In this document: positions 33,533 to 43,234 of the stretch, one piece after another
Position numbering within the stretch: the first letter of the stretch is position 1
How the letters are laid out: each line of letters starts with the position of its first letter
Assembly: GCF_001514215.1 (NCBI RefSeq)
Contig: NZ_KQ948851.1
Location: 429,434-493,433 of the forward strand
DNA: 64,000 bases
Reading direction: 5' to 3'
DNA from: Streptomyces bungoensis
GTDB taxonomy: Bacteria > Actinomycetota > Actinomycetes > Streptomycetales > Streptomycetaceae
Position numbers and translations under genes: made by a program
Notes under the pieces: model-generated
Told to the model about the DNA's origin: nothing
Databases searched by the model: none
What the model saw: the letters and a program-made list of their open reading frames with translations, nothing else

Positions 33533-35158
33533 TCAGCCCCTGAGCCGCTCGTACGCCGGCAGGGTCAGGAAGTCGGCGTAGTCCTCGTCCAGGGACACCT
33601 GCAGCAGCAGGTCGTGGGCCTCCTGCCAGTGCCCGGCCGCGAAGGCCTCCTCGCCGATCTCCTCGCGGATGGCGTCGAGTTCCCGGGCGGCGACCGTGCG
33701 GGCCAGCTCCGGCGTGGCCTTCTCGCCGTTCTCGAACTCGACGCCGGCGTTGATCCACTGCCAGATCTGGGAGCGGGAGATCTCCGCGGTGGCCGCGTCC
33801 TCCATCAGGTTGAAGATGGCGACCGCGCCGAGTCCGCGCAGCCAGGCCTCGATGTACCGGATGCCGACCTGCACCGCGTTGACGAGACCGGCGTACGTCG
33901 GCTTCGCGTCGAGGGAGTCGACGGCGATCAGGTCGGCCGCCTCGACGTGGACGTCCTCGCGCAGCCGGTCCTTCTGGTTCGGCTTGTCGCCCAGCACCCT
34001 GTCGAAGGACTCCATGGCGATCGGCACCAGGTCGGGGTGCGCGACCCAGGAGCCGTCGAAGCCGTCGTTCGCCTCACGGTCCTTGTCGGCGCGGACCTTC
34101 TCGAAGGCGACCCTGTTGACCTCCGCGTCGCGGCGGGACGGGATGAACGCCGCCATGCCGCCGATGGCGTGCGCGCCGCGCTTGTGGCAGGTGCGGACGA
34201 GGAGTTCGGTGTACGCCCGCATGAACGGGGCCGTCATCGTCACGGCGTTGCGGTCCGGCAGGACGAACTTCGGCCCGCCGTCACGGAAGTTCTTCACGAG
34301 GGAGAACAGGTAGTCCCAGCGGCCGGCGTTCAGCCCGGAGGCGTGGTCGCGCAGCTCGTAGAGGATCTCCTCCATCTCGTAGGCCGCCGTGATCGTCTCG
34401 ATCAGGACGGTGGCGCGGATCGTGCCCTGCGGGATGCCGACGTGGTCCTGCGCGAAGACGAACACGTCGTTCCACAGGCGCGCCTCGAGGTGCGACTCGG
34501 TCTTGGGCAGGTAGAAGTACGGGCCCTTGCCGAGGTCGAGGAGCCGCTGGGCGTTGTGGAAGAAGTACAGGCCGAAGTCGACCAGGGCACCGGGCACGGG
34601 CGTGCCGTCGGCGTCCACGAGGTGGCGCTCGTTCAGGTGCCAGCCGCGCGGGCGCATGACGACCGTCGCCAGCTCCCCGGCCGGGCGCAGGGCGTACGAC
34701 TTGCCGGTGCGCTCGTCGGCGAAGTCGATGTTCCGGGTGTAGGCGTCGGTCAGGTTGAGCTGGCCCAGGACCACGTTCTCCCAGGTGGGCGCGGAGGCGT
34801 CCTCGAAGTCGGCGAGCCAGACCTTCGCGCCCGAGTTGAGGGCGTTGACGGTCATCTTGCGGTCGGTGGGGCCGGTGATCTCGACGCGTCGGTCGTTCAG
34901 CGCGGCCGGGGCCGGGGCGACCCGCCAGGAGTCGTCGGCGCGGACGGCGGCCGTCTCCGGCAGGAAGTCGAGGGTGCAGGTGCGGGCGATCTCGGCGCGG
35001 CGCTCGGCACGGCGGGCGAGGAGTTCGTCACGGCGCGGGGTGAACCGCCGGTGCAGCTCCGCCACGAAGGCGAGCGCCGCTTCGGTGAGGACCTCCTCCT
35101 GCCGGGGCAGGGGCTCGGCGTCGACGATGGCCAGCGGGGACGGCGCTGGTGCGGACAT
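33533..35158 (-). CDS. aceB: Malate synthase A
   Basis: A 541-residue malate synthase that joins glyoxylate and acetyl-CoA. The catalytic Arg is in '[17 protein letters not shown]', the Mg-binding Glu/Asp in '[34 protein letters not shown]' and the catalytic Asp in '[19 protein letters not shown]'. The sequence is full length. No isocitrate lyase gene is near, and both regulon palindromes lie in its promoter (35263-35295), so it here drains glyoxylate from purines rather than serving only the glyoxylate bypass (inference). Confidence 0.97.
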   Translation of the reverse strand: MSAPAPSPLAIVDAEPLPRQEEVLTEAALAFVAELHRRFTPRRDELLARRAERRAEIARTCTLDFLPETAAVRADDSWRVAPAPAALNDRRVEITGPTDRKMTVNALNSGAKVWLADFEDASAPTWENVVLGQLNLTDAYTRNIDFADERTGKSYALRPAGELATVVMRPRGWHLNERHLVDADGTPVPGALVDFGLYFFHNAQRLLDLGKGPYFYLPKTESHLEARLWNDVFVFAQDHVGIPQGTIRATVLIETITAAYEMEEILYELRDHASGLNAGRWDYLFSLVKNFRDGGPKFVLPDRNAVTMTAPFMRAYTELLVRTCHKRGAHAIGGMAAFIPSRRDAEVNRVAFEKVRADKDREANDGFDGSWVAHPDLVPIAMESFDRVLGDKPNQKDRLREDVHVEAADLIAVDSLDAKPTYAGLVNAVQVGIRYIEAWLRGLGAVAIFNLMEDAATAEISRSQIWQWINAGVEFENGEKATPELARTVAARELDAIREEIGEEAFAAGHWQEAHDLLLQVSLDEDYADFLTLPAYERLRG

Positions 35159-35262
35159 GAGCTGTCACTTCCTTCAGCGGTGGCACCGGGTGCCAAGAGG
35201 CACGAACAGGGGCGATCAGCGCCGGCTGTGCGGACGGGCGCTTCTGATCAGTGGATAGTAGT

Positions 35263-35295
35263 TTCCTCATCGTGGAACTTCAATGATTTGTTGAT
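35263..35295. promoter_or_regulatory. Paired operators upstream of aceB
   Basis: TTCCT-CATCG-TGGAA (35263-35277) and TTCAAT-GATTT-GTTGAT (35279-35295) lie side by side, one base apart, about 105-137 bp before aceB. The two palindrome classes of the locus are closest here, so their proteins would contact each other or compete. Confidence 0.65.
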
Positions 35296-35343
35296 GTCGA
35301 GATTCTCCGGGTCGAGGCATGATGGCGCTCGGTGCCAGGCCGT

Positions 35344-35952
35344 TCACTCAAGGTGCTCCAGGTCGGCCTCTGTGTCGATGTCGTACGGCTCGGCCACGTC
35401 CGCGCACTCCACCAGCCTCAGCGCCGCCGCGTGGCCGTTCAGGTAGGCCCGTGCCCCGCGGTCGCCCGTGGCGGTCGCGGCGATGCCGGGCCAGTGGGCG
35501 GCGCCGAACAGGACCGGGTGCCCGCGCACCCCGGCGTAGGCGGCCGCGGCGAGCGAGGTCTCGTCCTCGTACGCGCCGAGCACCCGGGCCACCGCCTCGG
35601 GCCCGATGCCGGGCTGGTCGACCAGGCTCACGAGGGCCGCGCGTGCGCCCGTACCGGCGAGCGATCCGAGCCCCGCGCGCAGCGAGGAGCCCATGCCCGC
35701 CGCCCAGTCGGGGCTGTCCACCAGGACGCAGCCGCCCAGTTCGGCCCGCTCGCGGACCTCGTCGGCGGCGGCGCCCAGCACCACGTGGATCCGGCCGCAT
35801 CCGGCCGCCCGCAGCACCCCGGCCGCGTGCTCCACCAGCGGCCGCCCCCGGTGCGTGAGCAGCGCCTTGGGCCGCCCGCCGAGCCGTCTGCCGCCGCCGG
35901 CGGCGAGCAGCAGCCCGGCGATCTCCCCGTACCGGTCCCGGTTGTCCGTCAT
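35344..35952 (-). CDS. MocA/MobA-like molybdopterin nucleotidyltransferase
   Basis: A 202-residue nucleotidyltransferase with the N-terminal motif 'GLLLAAGGGRRLGGRPKALL' and 'LVSLVDQPGIGPEAVARVL', typical of MocA-type molybdenum cofactor cytidylyltransferases. Those mature xanthine dehydrogenase, the enzyme that makes urate; no xdh gene lies in this window, but the purine context fits. MobA-like or other sugar-nucleotide activity is an alternative. Confidence 0.8.
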   Translation of the reverse strand: MTDNRDRYGEIAGLLLAAGGGRRLGGRPKALLTHRGRPLVEHAAGVLRAAGCGRIHVVLGAAADEVRERAELGGCVLVDSPDWAAGMGSSLRAGLGSLAGTGARAALVSLVDQPGIGPEAVARVLGAYEDETSLAAAAYAGVRGHPVLFGAAHWPGIAATATGDRGARAYLNGHAAALRLVECADVAEPYDIDTEADLEHLE

Positions 35953-36081
35953 GCCTCCTGCATACCTGAACCCGGCCGGGACGAGCGGCTCCCTTGGGCT
36001 GAATTTCGGTGCGCGCTGTGGCGCTCCCGCACGGCGTGGCGTTTACTGACCCGCGCACGACGCCGTGGCAGGGGGAGGGCT

Positions 36082-36393
36082 GTGTTGCGGAGTTTGGGGC
36101 AGATGCCGGTGACCGGCAGCGACGAGGACCCGAGGGTGGCGGGACTGCGGACCGCGGTGTCCCGCCTGCGCCGCGAACTCGCCGCGTTACCCGCCGACTT
36201 CCCCGACCGGGGCATAGCCGAGGACGAACTGGCCGCGCTCGCCGCGATGGCCTCCGGCGGCAGCCCCGAGACCCCTCGCCTGCGCGGCTCCCTGCTCCTG
36301 ATAGCGGGCGCGATCGGCTCCGTGAGCGCGCTGAAGCGGGCGTTGTCGGAGGTCAGGCAGGCGGTCGAGCTGTTCGGCGAACCGGGGCTCTAG
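36082..36393 (+). CDS. DUF5955-like small protein
   Basis: A 103-residue protein ('DEDPRVAGLRTAVSRLRRELAALPADFPDRGIAEDELAALAAMASGGSPETPRLRGSLLLIAGAIGSVSALKRALSEVRQAVELFG'), predicted all-alpha, which I match by memory to actinobacterial DUF5955. The GTG at 36082 follows GGGGGAG; an internal ATG (M8) is a possible start. It is convergent with allR, ending 6 bases from it. Function unknown. Confidence 0.65.
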   Translation: MLRSLGQMPVTGSDEDPRVAGLRTAVSRLRRELAALPADFPDRGIAEDELAALAAMASGGSPETPRLRGSLLLIAGAIGSVSALKRALSEVRQAVELFGEPGL

Positions 36394-36399
36394 CCGGCC

Positions 36400-37194
36400 T
36401 CAGGCGCCGGAGCCCGCCAGCGCCTGGGACAGTTCGAGGGCCACCTGCTGCAGCGTCGGGACGATCTTCTCCGTGGCCCCCTCGGTGACCCGCCCCGCGG
36501 GCCCGGAGATGGAGATGGCCGCCGCGGTCGGCGAGTCCGGCACGGACACCGCCAGGCACCGCACCCCGATCTCCTGCTCGTTGTCGTCGACGGCGTACCC
36601 GAGCCGGCGGACCTCCTCCAGCGCGGCCAGGAACCCCTCCGGCGTGGTGATGGTCCTGTCGGTCGCCGCCGGCATGCCCGTGCGGCCGAGCAGCGCGCGC
36701 ACCTCGTCGTCGGGCACGCCCGCGAGCAGCGCCTTGCCGACGCCGGTGGAGTGCGGCAGGACCCGCCGGCCCACCTCGGTGAACATCCGCATCGAGTGCT
36801 TGGAGGGCACCTGCGCCACGTACACGATCTCGTCGCCGTCGAGCAGCGCCATGTTCGCCGTCTCGCCGGTCTCCTCGACCAGTCGCGCGAGATACGGCCG
36901 GGCCCAGGTGCCGAGCAGCCGGGAGGCCGACTCGCCGAGCCGGATCAGGCGGGGGCCCAGCGCGTACCGGCGGTTGGGCTGCTGCCGTACGTAGCCGCAG
37001 GCGACCAGCGTGCGCATCAGCCGGTGGATGGTGGGCAGCGGCAGCCCGCTGGTCGCGGACAGCTCGCTCAGGCCGACCTCGCCCCCCGCGTCCGCCATCC
37101 GCTCGAGCAGGTCGAAGGCGCGCTCCAGGGACTGGACCCCGCCGCCGGCGGAGGACTTCGCGGAGTCGGTGGTGCTGGCGCTGGACGTCGGCAC
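36400..37194 (-). CDS. allR: IclR-family regulator of allantoin/glyoxylate genes
   Basis: A 264-residue IclR protein: winged HTH at about residues 20-85 ('VQSLERAFDLLERMADAGGEVGLSELSATSGLPLPTIHRLMRTLVACGYV') and an effector domain ('GETANMALLDGDEIVYVAQVPS', 'LPHSTGVGKALLAG', 'EVRRLGYAVDDNEQEIGVRCLAVSVPD'). The adjacent divergent allantoinase and the shared TTCC-N5-GGAA operators support AllR, known as a repressor of allantoin genes in E. coli and Streptomyces whose DNA binding responds to pathway intermediates. GTG at 37194 follows GAAAGGAA. Site 37296-37310 lies 102 bases upstream. Confidence 0.88.
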   Translation of the reverse strand: MPTSSASTTDSAKSSAGGGVQSLERAFDLLERMADAGGEVGLSELSATSGLPLPTIHRLMRTLVACGYVRQQPNRRYALGPRLIRLGESASRLLGTWARPYLARLVEETGETANMALLDGDEIVYVAQVPSKHSMRMFTEVGRRVLPHSTGVGKALLAGVPDDEVRALLGRTGMPAATDRTITTPEGFLAALEEVRRLGYAVDDNEQEIGVRCLAVSVPDSPTAAAISISGPAGRVTEGATEKIVPTLQQVALELSQALAGSGA

Positions 37195-37295
37195 GGCGCG
37201 TTCCTTTCGGGGCAGGCGGGAAGGGCAGCAGCCTACCCGGCGGTCCGTTGACTCCCTGATCGTACGTAGATACGTTCTACTTGCTGGAATTCTAA

Positions 37296-37310
37296 TTCCG
37301 CTTTGTGGAA
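37296..37310. promoter_or_regulatory. AllR-type operator between allR and allB
   Basis: TTCCG-CTTTG-TGGAA; the spacer and right arm resemble the katA and aceB sites. It can regulate both divergent promoters. Confidence 0.7.
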
Positions 37311-37386
37311 ACGTCCAGAGTGTCCGCGTGCGGACGTCCCCGAAAAGTGTGCCTCTTGACGGTCGAGGGTTGGGAGTGAAGACTCC

Positions 37387-37403
37387 TTCAACAGATCGTT
37401 GAA
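37387..37403. promoter_or_regulatory. TTCAAC-N5-GTTGAA palindrome upstream of allB
   Basis: TTCAAC-AGATC-GTTGAA, perfect 6-bp arms, the best copy of the second palindrome class; 59 bases before allB and 91 bp (centre) from the TTCC-type site. Confidence 0.65.
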
Positions 37404-37462
37404 ATCCGTTCCGTGGGGATACGTCCCGTTCCGGGAGATGCCGGCGAAAGAGAGGGGCCCGG

Positions 37463-38833
37463 GTGTCCGACGCCGAACTGGTGCTGCGCTCGACGCGCGT
37501 GATCACTCCGGAGGGGACGCGGGCCGCCACGGTCGCCGTGTCCGCCGGAAGGATCACGGCCGTACTGCCGTACGACGCCGAGGTGCCGCCCGCGGCCCGG
37601 CTGGAGGACGTCGGCGACCACGTCCTGCTGCCCGGCCTGGTCGACACCCACGTGCACGTCAACGACCCGGGCCGCACCGAGTGGGAGGGCTTCTGGACGG
37701 CCACGCGCGCGGCGGCGGCCGGCGGCATCACCACGCTCGTCGACATGCCGCTCAACTCCCTGCCGCCGACCACGACCGTGGCGAACCTCCGGGCGAAGCA
37801 GCGGGTCGCCGCCGACAAGGCGCACGTCGACGTCGGCTTCTGGGGCGGCGCCCTGCCCGGCAACGTCGGGGACCTGCGCCCGCTGCACGACGCCGGGGTC
37901 TTCGGCTTCAAGGCCTTCCTGTCCCCGTCCGGAGTCGACGAGTTCCCGCACCTCGACCGGGCGCAGCTCGCCCGCTCCCTGGCCGAGATCGCCGGCTTCG
38001 ACGGCCTGCTGATCGTGCACGCCGAGGACCCGCACCGGCTGGCCGCCGCCCCCCAGCGGGGCGGCCCCAGGTACGCCGACTTCCTCGCCTCCCGGCCGCG
38101 CGCCGCCGAGGACACGGCCATCGCCCACCTCGTCGCCGAGGCGCGGCGCCTGAACGCGCGCGTGCACGTGCTGCACCTGTCCTCCAGCGACGCGCTGCCG
38201 CTGATCGCCGCCGCGCGCGCGGAGGGCGTCCGCGTCACCGTCGAGACCTGCCCGCACTACCTCACCCTCACCGCCGAGGAAGTCCCCGACGGCGCGAGCG
38301 AGTTCAAGTGCTGCCCGCCCATCCGCGAGGCAGCCAACCAGGACCTGCTCTGGCAGGCCCTCGCCGACGGCACCGTCGACTGCGTCGTCACCGACCACTC
38401 GCCGTCCACGGCCGACCTGAAGACGGACGACTTCGCCACCGCCTGGGGCGGCATCTCCGGCCTCCAGCTCAGCCTGCCGGCGGTGTGGACCGAGGCCCGC
38501 AGGCGCGGGCACGGCCTGGAGGACGTCGTGCGCTGGATGTCCACCCGGACGGCGGCCCTGGCGGGCCTGGCGCACAAGGGTGCCATCGAGGCCGGCCGCG
38601 ACGCCGACTTCGCCGTCCTCGCGCCCGACGAGACCTTCACCGTCGACCCGGCCGGCCTCCAGCACCGCAACCGGGTCACCGCGTACGCCGGCAGGACCCT
38701 GTACGGCGTCGTCAAGGCCACCTGGCTGCGCGGCGAGCGCATCGTCGCCGACGGCGCCTTCACCGAACCGAAGGGCACGCTGCTGGAGCGTCCCCGCCCG
38801 GCAGCCACCACCGACCGCGAAAGGAACCTCTGA
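37463..38833 (+). CDS. allB: Allantoinase
   Basis: A 456-residue cyclic amidohydrolase that opens allantoin to allantoate. His63 and His65 of the metal centre are in '[12 protein letters not shown]', the carbamylated Lys150 in '[13 protein letters not shown]', further ligands in 'LIVHAEDP', '[10 protein letters not shown]' and 'CVVTDHSPS'. The length and motifs match AllB rather than dihydropyrimidinase. GTG start after GAGAGGGG. It is the first gene of an operon with allantoicase 5 bases downstream. Confidence 0.96.
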   Translation: MSDAELVLRSTRVITPEGTRAATVAVSAGRITAVLPYDAEVPPAARLEDVGDHVLLPGLVDTHVHVNDPGRTEWEGFWTATRAAAAGGITTLVDMPLNSLPPTTTVANLRAKQRVAADKAHVDVGFWGGALPGNVGDLRPLHDAGVFGFKAFLSPSGVDEFPHLDRAQLARSLAEIAGFDGLLIVHAEDPHRLAAAPQRGGPRYADFLASRPRAAEDTAIAHLVAEARRLNARVHVLHLSSSDALPLIAAARAEGVRVTVETCPHYLTLTAEEVPDGASEFKCCPPIREAANQDLLWQALADGTVDCVVTDHSPSTADLKTDDFATAWGGISGLQLSLPAVWTEARRRGHGLEDVVRWMSTRTAALAGLAHKGAIEAGRDADFAVLAPDETFTVDPAGLQHRNRVTAYAGRTLYGVVKATWLRGERIVADGAFTEPKGTLLERPRPAATTDRERNL

Positions 38834-38838
38834 TCACC

Positions 38839-39966
38839 GTGACGGCTCAAGCCCGAGCAACGGCCGGCTTCACCGGAGACGCGAACCCCTACGGAGGCGG
38901 CGACCCGTACGCGGACTACCGCACCGCCGACTTCCCGTTCACCCAGCACGCCAACCTCGCCGACCGGCAGCTGGGCGCCGCCGTCATCGCCGCGAACGAC
39001 GAGTTCTTCGCCCAGCGGGAGAACCTGCTGCTGCCCGGGCGCGCCGAGTTCGACCCCGGGCACTTCGGCCACAAGGGCAAGATCATGGACGGCTGGGAGA
39101 CCCGCCGCCGGCGCGGCGCCTCGGCCGCGCACCCCTGGCCGGCGGACGAGGACCACGACTGGGCGCTCGTCCGGCTCGGCGCCCCCGGCGTGATCCGCGG
39201 GATCGTGGTCGACACCGCCCACTTCCGCGGCAACTACCCGCAGGCCGTGTCGGTCGAGGGCACGTCGGTGCCCGGTTCGCCCTCGCCGGAGGAACTCCTT
39301 TCCGGCGACGTCACGTGGACGACCCTCGTCCCGCGCACCCCGGTCGGCGGCCACGCGGCCAACGGCTTCGAGGTCCGCGCCGAGCAGCGCTTCACGCACC
39401 TGCGCCTCAACCAGCACCCCGACGGCGGCATCGCCCGGCTGCGCGTGCACGGCGAGGTCGTGCCCGACCCGCGGTGGCTGGCGGCCCTGGGCACCTTCGA
39501 CGTGGCCGCCCTGGAGAACGGCGGCCGGGTGGAGGACGCCTCCGACCTCTTCTACTCCCCGGCCGCCAACACCATCCAGCCGGGCCGCTCCCGCAAGATG
39601 GACGACGGCTGGGAGACCCGCCGCCGCCGCGACCGGGGCAACGACTGGATCCGCTACCGGCTCGCGGAACAGGCCGAGATCCGCGCCCTGGAGATCGACA
39701 CCGCCTGCCTGTTGGGCAACAGCGCGGGCTGGGCGTCGGTGTCCGTACGGGACGGCGAGGACGGCGACTGGGTGGAGGTCCTCGCCCGCACCCGGCTCCA
39801 GCCCGACAGCGACCACCGCTTCGTCCTCCCGCGGCCGGCCGTCGGCACCCACGCGCGCCTGGACATCTACCCCGACGGCGGCATCTCCCGCCTGCGGCTC
39901 TTCGGCACCCTGACGACCGACGGCGCCGCCCGCCTCGCCTCCCGCCACCAGGAGCTGGGCGGCTGA
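38839..39966 (+). CDS. alc: Allantoicase
   Basis: A 375-residue enzyme hydrolysing allantoate to ureidoglycolate and urea. It is built from two homologous beta-sandwich halves: 'GKIMDGWETRRRRG' with 'VDTAHFRGNYP' and 'HPDGGIARLRVHG' in the first, and 'RKMDDGWETRRRRD', 'IDTACLLGNSAG' and 'YPDGGISRLRLFG' in the second. No ureidoglycolate lyase or urease gene follows, so glyoxylate release depends on a gene elsewhere. GTG at 38839 has AAAGGAA about 13 bases upstream, a slightly long spacing. Confidence 0.95.
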   Translation: MTAQARATAGFTGDANPYGGGDPYADYRTADFPFTQHANLADRQLGAAVIAANDEFFAQRENLLLPGRAEFDPGHFGHKGKIMDGWETRRRRGASAAHPWPADEDHDWALVRLGAPGVIRGIVVDTAHFRGNYPQAVSVEGTSVPGSPSPEELLSGDVTWTTLVPRTPVGGHAANGFEVRAEQRFTHLRLNQHPDGGIARLRVHGEVVPDPRWLAALGTFDVAALENGGRVEDASDLFYSPAANTIQPGRSRKMDDGWETRRRRDRGNDWIRYRLAEQAEIRALEIDTACLLGNSAGWASVSVRDGEDGDWVEVLARTRLQPDSDHRFVLPRPAVGTHARLDIYPDGGISRLRLFGTLTTDGAARLASRHQELGG

Positions 39967-40061
39967 TCCCGGCGGCCGGTCCGCCCCGCGGCGGGGCGCA
40001 CCGGCTCCCCCGATCGGCCCTGCGGCGGGAACCCGGGCACCGCCTGCCGCGTTCTCCCGTC

Positions 40062-40871
40062 GTGACCCTTCAGCAAGAGATCGTCGGCAACGCCATGCAG
40101 ATGGCGGTCGTCAGCCTGAACCCCGGCCAGACCGTGTACTGCGAAGCGGGCAAGTTCCTGTTCAAGACGACCAACGTGACCATGGAGACCCGGCTGTCCG
40201 GCCCGTCGGACAACGGGGGCCGGCAGTCGGGCGGCGGCGGCATGGGCGGCATGCTGCGCCAGGCCATGGGCACGGCCGTGCAGGTCGGCCAGCGCATGCT
40301 GGCCGGCGAGTCCCTGGCGTTCCAGTACTTCACGTCGCGGGGCGGCGAGGGCACGGTCGGCTTCGCGGGCGTGCTGCCCGGTGAGATGCGCGCCCTGGAG
40401 CTCGACGGCACGCGCGCGTGGTTCGCCGAGAAGGACGCCTTCGTGGCCGCCGAGTCCACCGTCGAGTTCGGCATCGCCTTCCAGGGCGGGCGCACCGGCA
40501 TGAGCGGCGGCGAGGGCTTCGTCCTGGAGAAGTTCACCGGCCGCGGCACGGTGATCATCGCCGGCGCGGGCAACTTCATCGACCTGAACCCGGCCGACTT
40601 CGGGGGCCGCATCGAGGTCGACACCGGCTGCGTCGTCGCCTTCGAGGAGGGCATCCAGTACGGCGTCCAGCGCGTCGGCGGCCTCAACCGCCAGGGCATC
40701 ATGAACGCCGTCTTCGGCGGTGAGGGCCTGTCCCTGGCCACCCTGGAGGGCAACGGCCGGGTCATTCTGCAGTCCCTCACCATCGAGGGCCTGGCCAACG
40801 CCCTGAAGAAGGCCCAGGGCGGCGACAAGCAGGGCCCGACGGGCGGCCTGTTCTCGACCCACACCGGCTGA
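40062..40871 (+). CDS. AIM24/TIGR00266-family protein
   Basis: A 269-residue protein of the AIM24 beta-barrel family: 'QQEIVGNAMQMAVVSLNPGQTVYCEAGKFLFKTTNVTMETRLSG' and 'RALELDGTRAWFAEKDAFVAAE', 'FTGRGTVIIAGAGNFIDLNP', 'VAFEEGIQYGVQRVGGL'. A Gly/Ser-rich loop is at about residues 46-70. The bacterial role is unknown; the yeast relative is mitochondrial. GTG start lacks a good ribosome site, so the exact start is uncertain. Codon use normal; no clear link to the allantoin genes. Confidence 0.85.
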   Translation: MTLQQEIVGNAMQMAVVSLNPGQTVYCEAGKFLFKTTNVTMETRLSGPSDNGGRQSGGGGMGGMLRQAMGTAVQVGQRMLAGESLAFQYFTSRGGEGTVGFAGVLPGEMRALELDGTRAWFAEKDAFVAAESTVEFGIAFQGGRTGMSGGEGFVLEKFTGRGTVIIAGAGNFIDLNPADFGGRIEVDTGCVVAFEEGIQYGVQRVGGLNRQGIMNAVFGGEGLSLATLEGNGRVILQSLTIEGLANALKKAQGGDKQGPTGGLFSTHTG

Positions 40872-40963
40872 CGTTCCCGGCGACGGGCACCAGCCGGGCG
40901 GTACGTTCTACCCAGCACCGGGACAGGACCGGTCAGGCCTCGGGGGAGTCCGGAAGGGGACCG

Positions 40964-42154
40964 ATGGAGAGGCAGCGGGTGGTCGATCTGGGAGAGTTCG
41001 GGGACGCGTTCCGCCGCGACCCGCACCCCGTCTACGCACGGCTGCGCGAGCAGGGCCCGGTGCACCGGGTCAGGGCGCCGGGCGCGGACGCGGACCAGAC
41101 GACCTGGCTCGTCGTGGGGTACGAGGAGGCGCGCGCCGCCCTCGCCGATCCCCGGCTGGCCAAGGACAGCACCAAGATCGGCACGACGTTCCTGGACGAG
41201 GAGCTGATCGGCAAGTACCTGCTGACCGCCGACCCGCCCCAGCACACCCGTCTGCGCGGCCTGGTCGCCCGCGCGTTCACCATGCGCCGGGTGGAGCGGC
41301 TGCGCCCGCGGATCCAGCGCGTCACCGACGACCTGCTGGACGAGATGCTGCCGCGCGGCGGCGCGGACCTGATCGACTCCCTCGCCTACCCCCTGCCCAT
41401 CACCGTCATCTGCGAGCTCCTCGGCGTCCCGGACATGGACCGCGCCGAGTTCCGGAGGACCTCCACGGAGGTGGTCGCGCCGACCAGTGCGCAGACGGAG
41501 TACGACTCGGTCGTCCGCCTCGCCGGCTACCTCACCGAGCTGATCGAGGACAAGCGCTGCGCCGGCCCCACCGACGACCTGCTCAGCGACCTGATCCGCA
41601 CCACCGCCGAGGACGGCGACCGGCTCTCCCCGGAGGAACTGCGCGGCCTGGCCTACCTGCTGCTCATCGCCGGCCACGAGACCACGGTCAACCTCATCGG
41701 CAACGGCGTGCGCGCCCTGCTCACCCACCCCGCCCAGCTGGCCGCGCTGCGCGCCGACCCGGGCCTCCTGGACGGCGCCGTCGAGGAGATGCTGCGCTAC
41801 GAGGGCCCGGTGGAGACCGCCACGTTCCGGTTCGCCGCCGAGCCGCTGGAGATCGGCGGTACGGCCATCGCACCGGGCGAGTCGGTGCTGATCGGACTCA
41901 CCGCGGCCCAGCGCGACGACTCCCGCTACCCCGACCCGCACCGTTTCGACATCCGCCGCGACACCCGCGGGCACCTCGCCTTCGGCCACGGCATCCACTT
42001 CTGCCTGGGCGCGCCGCTGGCCCGTCTGGAGGGCCGCATCGCGATCGGCACCCTGCTGGAGCGCGCCCCCGGCCTCGCGCTCGACGGCGAGCCGGGGGAG
42101 TGGCTGCCGGGCCTGCTGATGCGAGGGGTGCGCAGCCTGCCGGTCCGCTGGTGA
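40964..42154 (+). CDS. Cytochrome P450 (CYP107-like)
   Basis: A 396-residue soluble P450. The oxygen-activation I-helix is 'LLLIAGHETTVNLIGNG', the ExxR motif 'EEMLRYEGPVETATFR', and the heme Cys347 is in 'AFGHGIHFCLGAPLARLEG'. Typical for CYP107-type macrolide/polyketide hydroxylases, but no ferredoxin gene or biosynthetic cluster is adjacent. The ATG follows GGAAGGGG. Substrate unknown. Confidence 0.92.
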   Translation: MERQRVVDLGEFGDAFRRDPHPVYARLREQGPVHRVRAPGADADQTTWLVVGYEEARAALADPRLAKDSTKIGTTFLDEELIGKYLLTADPPQHTRLRGLVARAFTMRRVERLRPRIQRVTDDLLDEMLPRGGADLIDSLAYPLPITVICELLGVPDMDRAEFRRTSTEVVAPTSAQTEYDSVVRLAGYLTELIEDKRCAGPTDDLLSDLIRTTAEDGDRLSPEELRGLAYLLLIAGHETTVNLIGNGVRALLTHPAQLAALRADPGLLDGAVEEMLRYEGPVETATFRFAAEPLEIGGTAIAPGESVLIGLTAAQRDDSRYPDPHRFDIRRDTRGHLAFGHGIHFCLGAPLARLEGRIAIGTLLERAPGLALDGEPGEWLPGLLMRGVRSLPVRW

Positions 42155-42171
42155 GCGGCGCGCCGGGCCGC

Positions 42172-43194
42172 TCAGCCGGACGCCGGGCGGCCCCCGCCCG
42201 CGATCTCGGCCAGGGCGACCGGCCGGCGCTCCCGCCGGGAGACCTCGCAGGCCTCGGCGATCCGCAGCGCCTGGAGGGCCTCGTGGCCGTCGCACGGATT
42301 GGCCCGCTCACCGCGCACCACCTGGACGAAGGTGACGAGTTCGGCCTCGTAGGCGGGCCCGAACCGCTCCAGGAAGCCGGTCCACGGCTTGTCCGCGGGC
42401 GGCGGCCCGGCCGGTTCGGTGGAGGCCACGGGCGTCCGGTCGTCCAGGCCGACCACGACGGTGTCCCGCTCCCCGGCCAGTTCCATGCGCACGTCGTACC
42501 CGGCGCCGTTGACCCGGGCCGCGGTCGCCGTGGCCAGCGTGCCGTCGTCCAGGGTGAGCAGGGCCGCACCGGTGCCCACGTCACCGGCCTCGCGGAACAT
42601 CGCGGGTCCGGCGTCCGAGCCGGTCGCGTAGACGTCCACCACCTCGCGGCCGGTCACCCAGCGCAGTGCGTCGAAGTCGTGGATCAGAGTGTCCCGGAAC
42701 AGCCCGCCGGACAGCGGCAGCCAATCGGGCGGGGGAGGGGACTGGTCGGCGGTGGTCGCCCGTACGGTGTGCAGCCGCCCGAGCCGGCCGGAGCGCACCG
42801 CCTCCCGGGCGCCCGCGTAGCCGGCGTCGAAGCGCCGCTGGAAACCCATCTGCAGGATCGTTCCCGCTGCGGCCACCTCGGCGAGTGCCTGCAGCGTGCC
42901 CGGCAGGTCCAGGGCGATCGGCTTCTCGCAGAACACCGGCAGGCCCGAGCGTGCTGCCCGACCGATCAGTTCGGCGTGGGCGGCCGTCGCCGTGGTGATC
43001 ACCACGCCGTCCACGCCCCACCGGAAGATCTCGTCGACGCCGGGCGCCGCCGTCTCGCCCAGCCGGTGCGCCAGCTCCTGCGCCCGCGCCCGGTCCGCGT
43101 CCGTCAGGATCAGTGACCCGACATCGCGGTGACGGCTGAGCGTCCTCGCATGAATGGTGCCGATGCGGCCCGTACCGATGACCCCGATGCGCAT
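42172..43194 (-). CDS. Gfo/Idh/MocA oxidoreductase (inositol 2-dehydrogenase-like)
   Basis: A 340-residue NAD-dependent sugar/polyol dehydrogenase: Rossmann 'RIGVIGTGRIGTIHARTL', the 'FCEKPIALD' motif with catalytic Lys, and 'GGLFRDTLIHDFDALRWVTG' with the Asp/His pair typical of IolG-like enzymes. It is divergent from a GntR regulator with a palindrome AATGTCCGGACAAT in the gap. The ROK kinase behind gntR has the same palindrome, so the three probably serve one sugar or inositol path. Confidence 0.9.
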   Translation of the reverse strand: MRIGVIGTGRIGTIHARTLSRHRDVGSLILTDADRARAQELAHRLGETAAPGVDEIFRWGVDGVVITTATAAHAELIGRAARSGLPVFCEKPIALDLPGTLQALAEVAAAGTILQMGFQRRFDAGYAGAREAVRSGRLGRLHTVRATTADQSPPPPDWLPLSGGLFRDTLIHDFDALRWVTGREVVDVYATGSDAGPAMFREAGDVGTGAALLTLDDGTLATATAARVNGAGYDVRMELAGERDTVVVGLDDRTPVASTEPAGPPPADKPWTGFLERFGPAYEAELVTFVQVVRGERANPCDGHEALQALRIAEACEVSRRERRPVALAEIAGGGRPASG

Positions 43195-43234
43195 GGAAAC
43201 AAAGTGAGGGCCGACACCGTACGCTGTCAATGCA

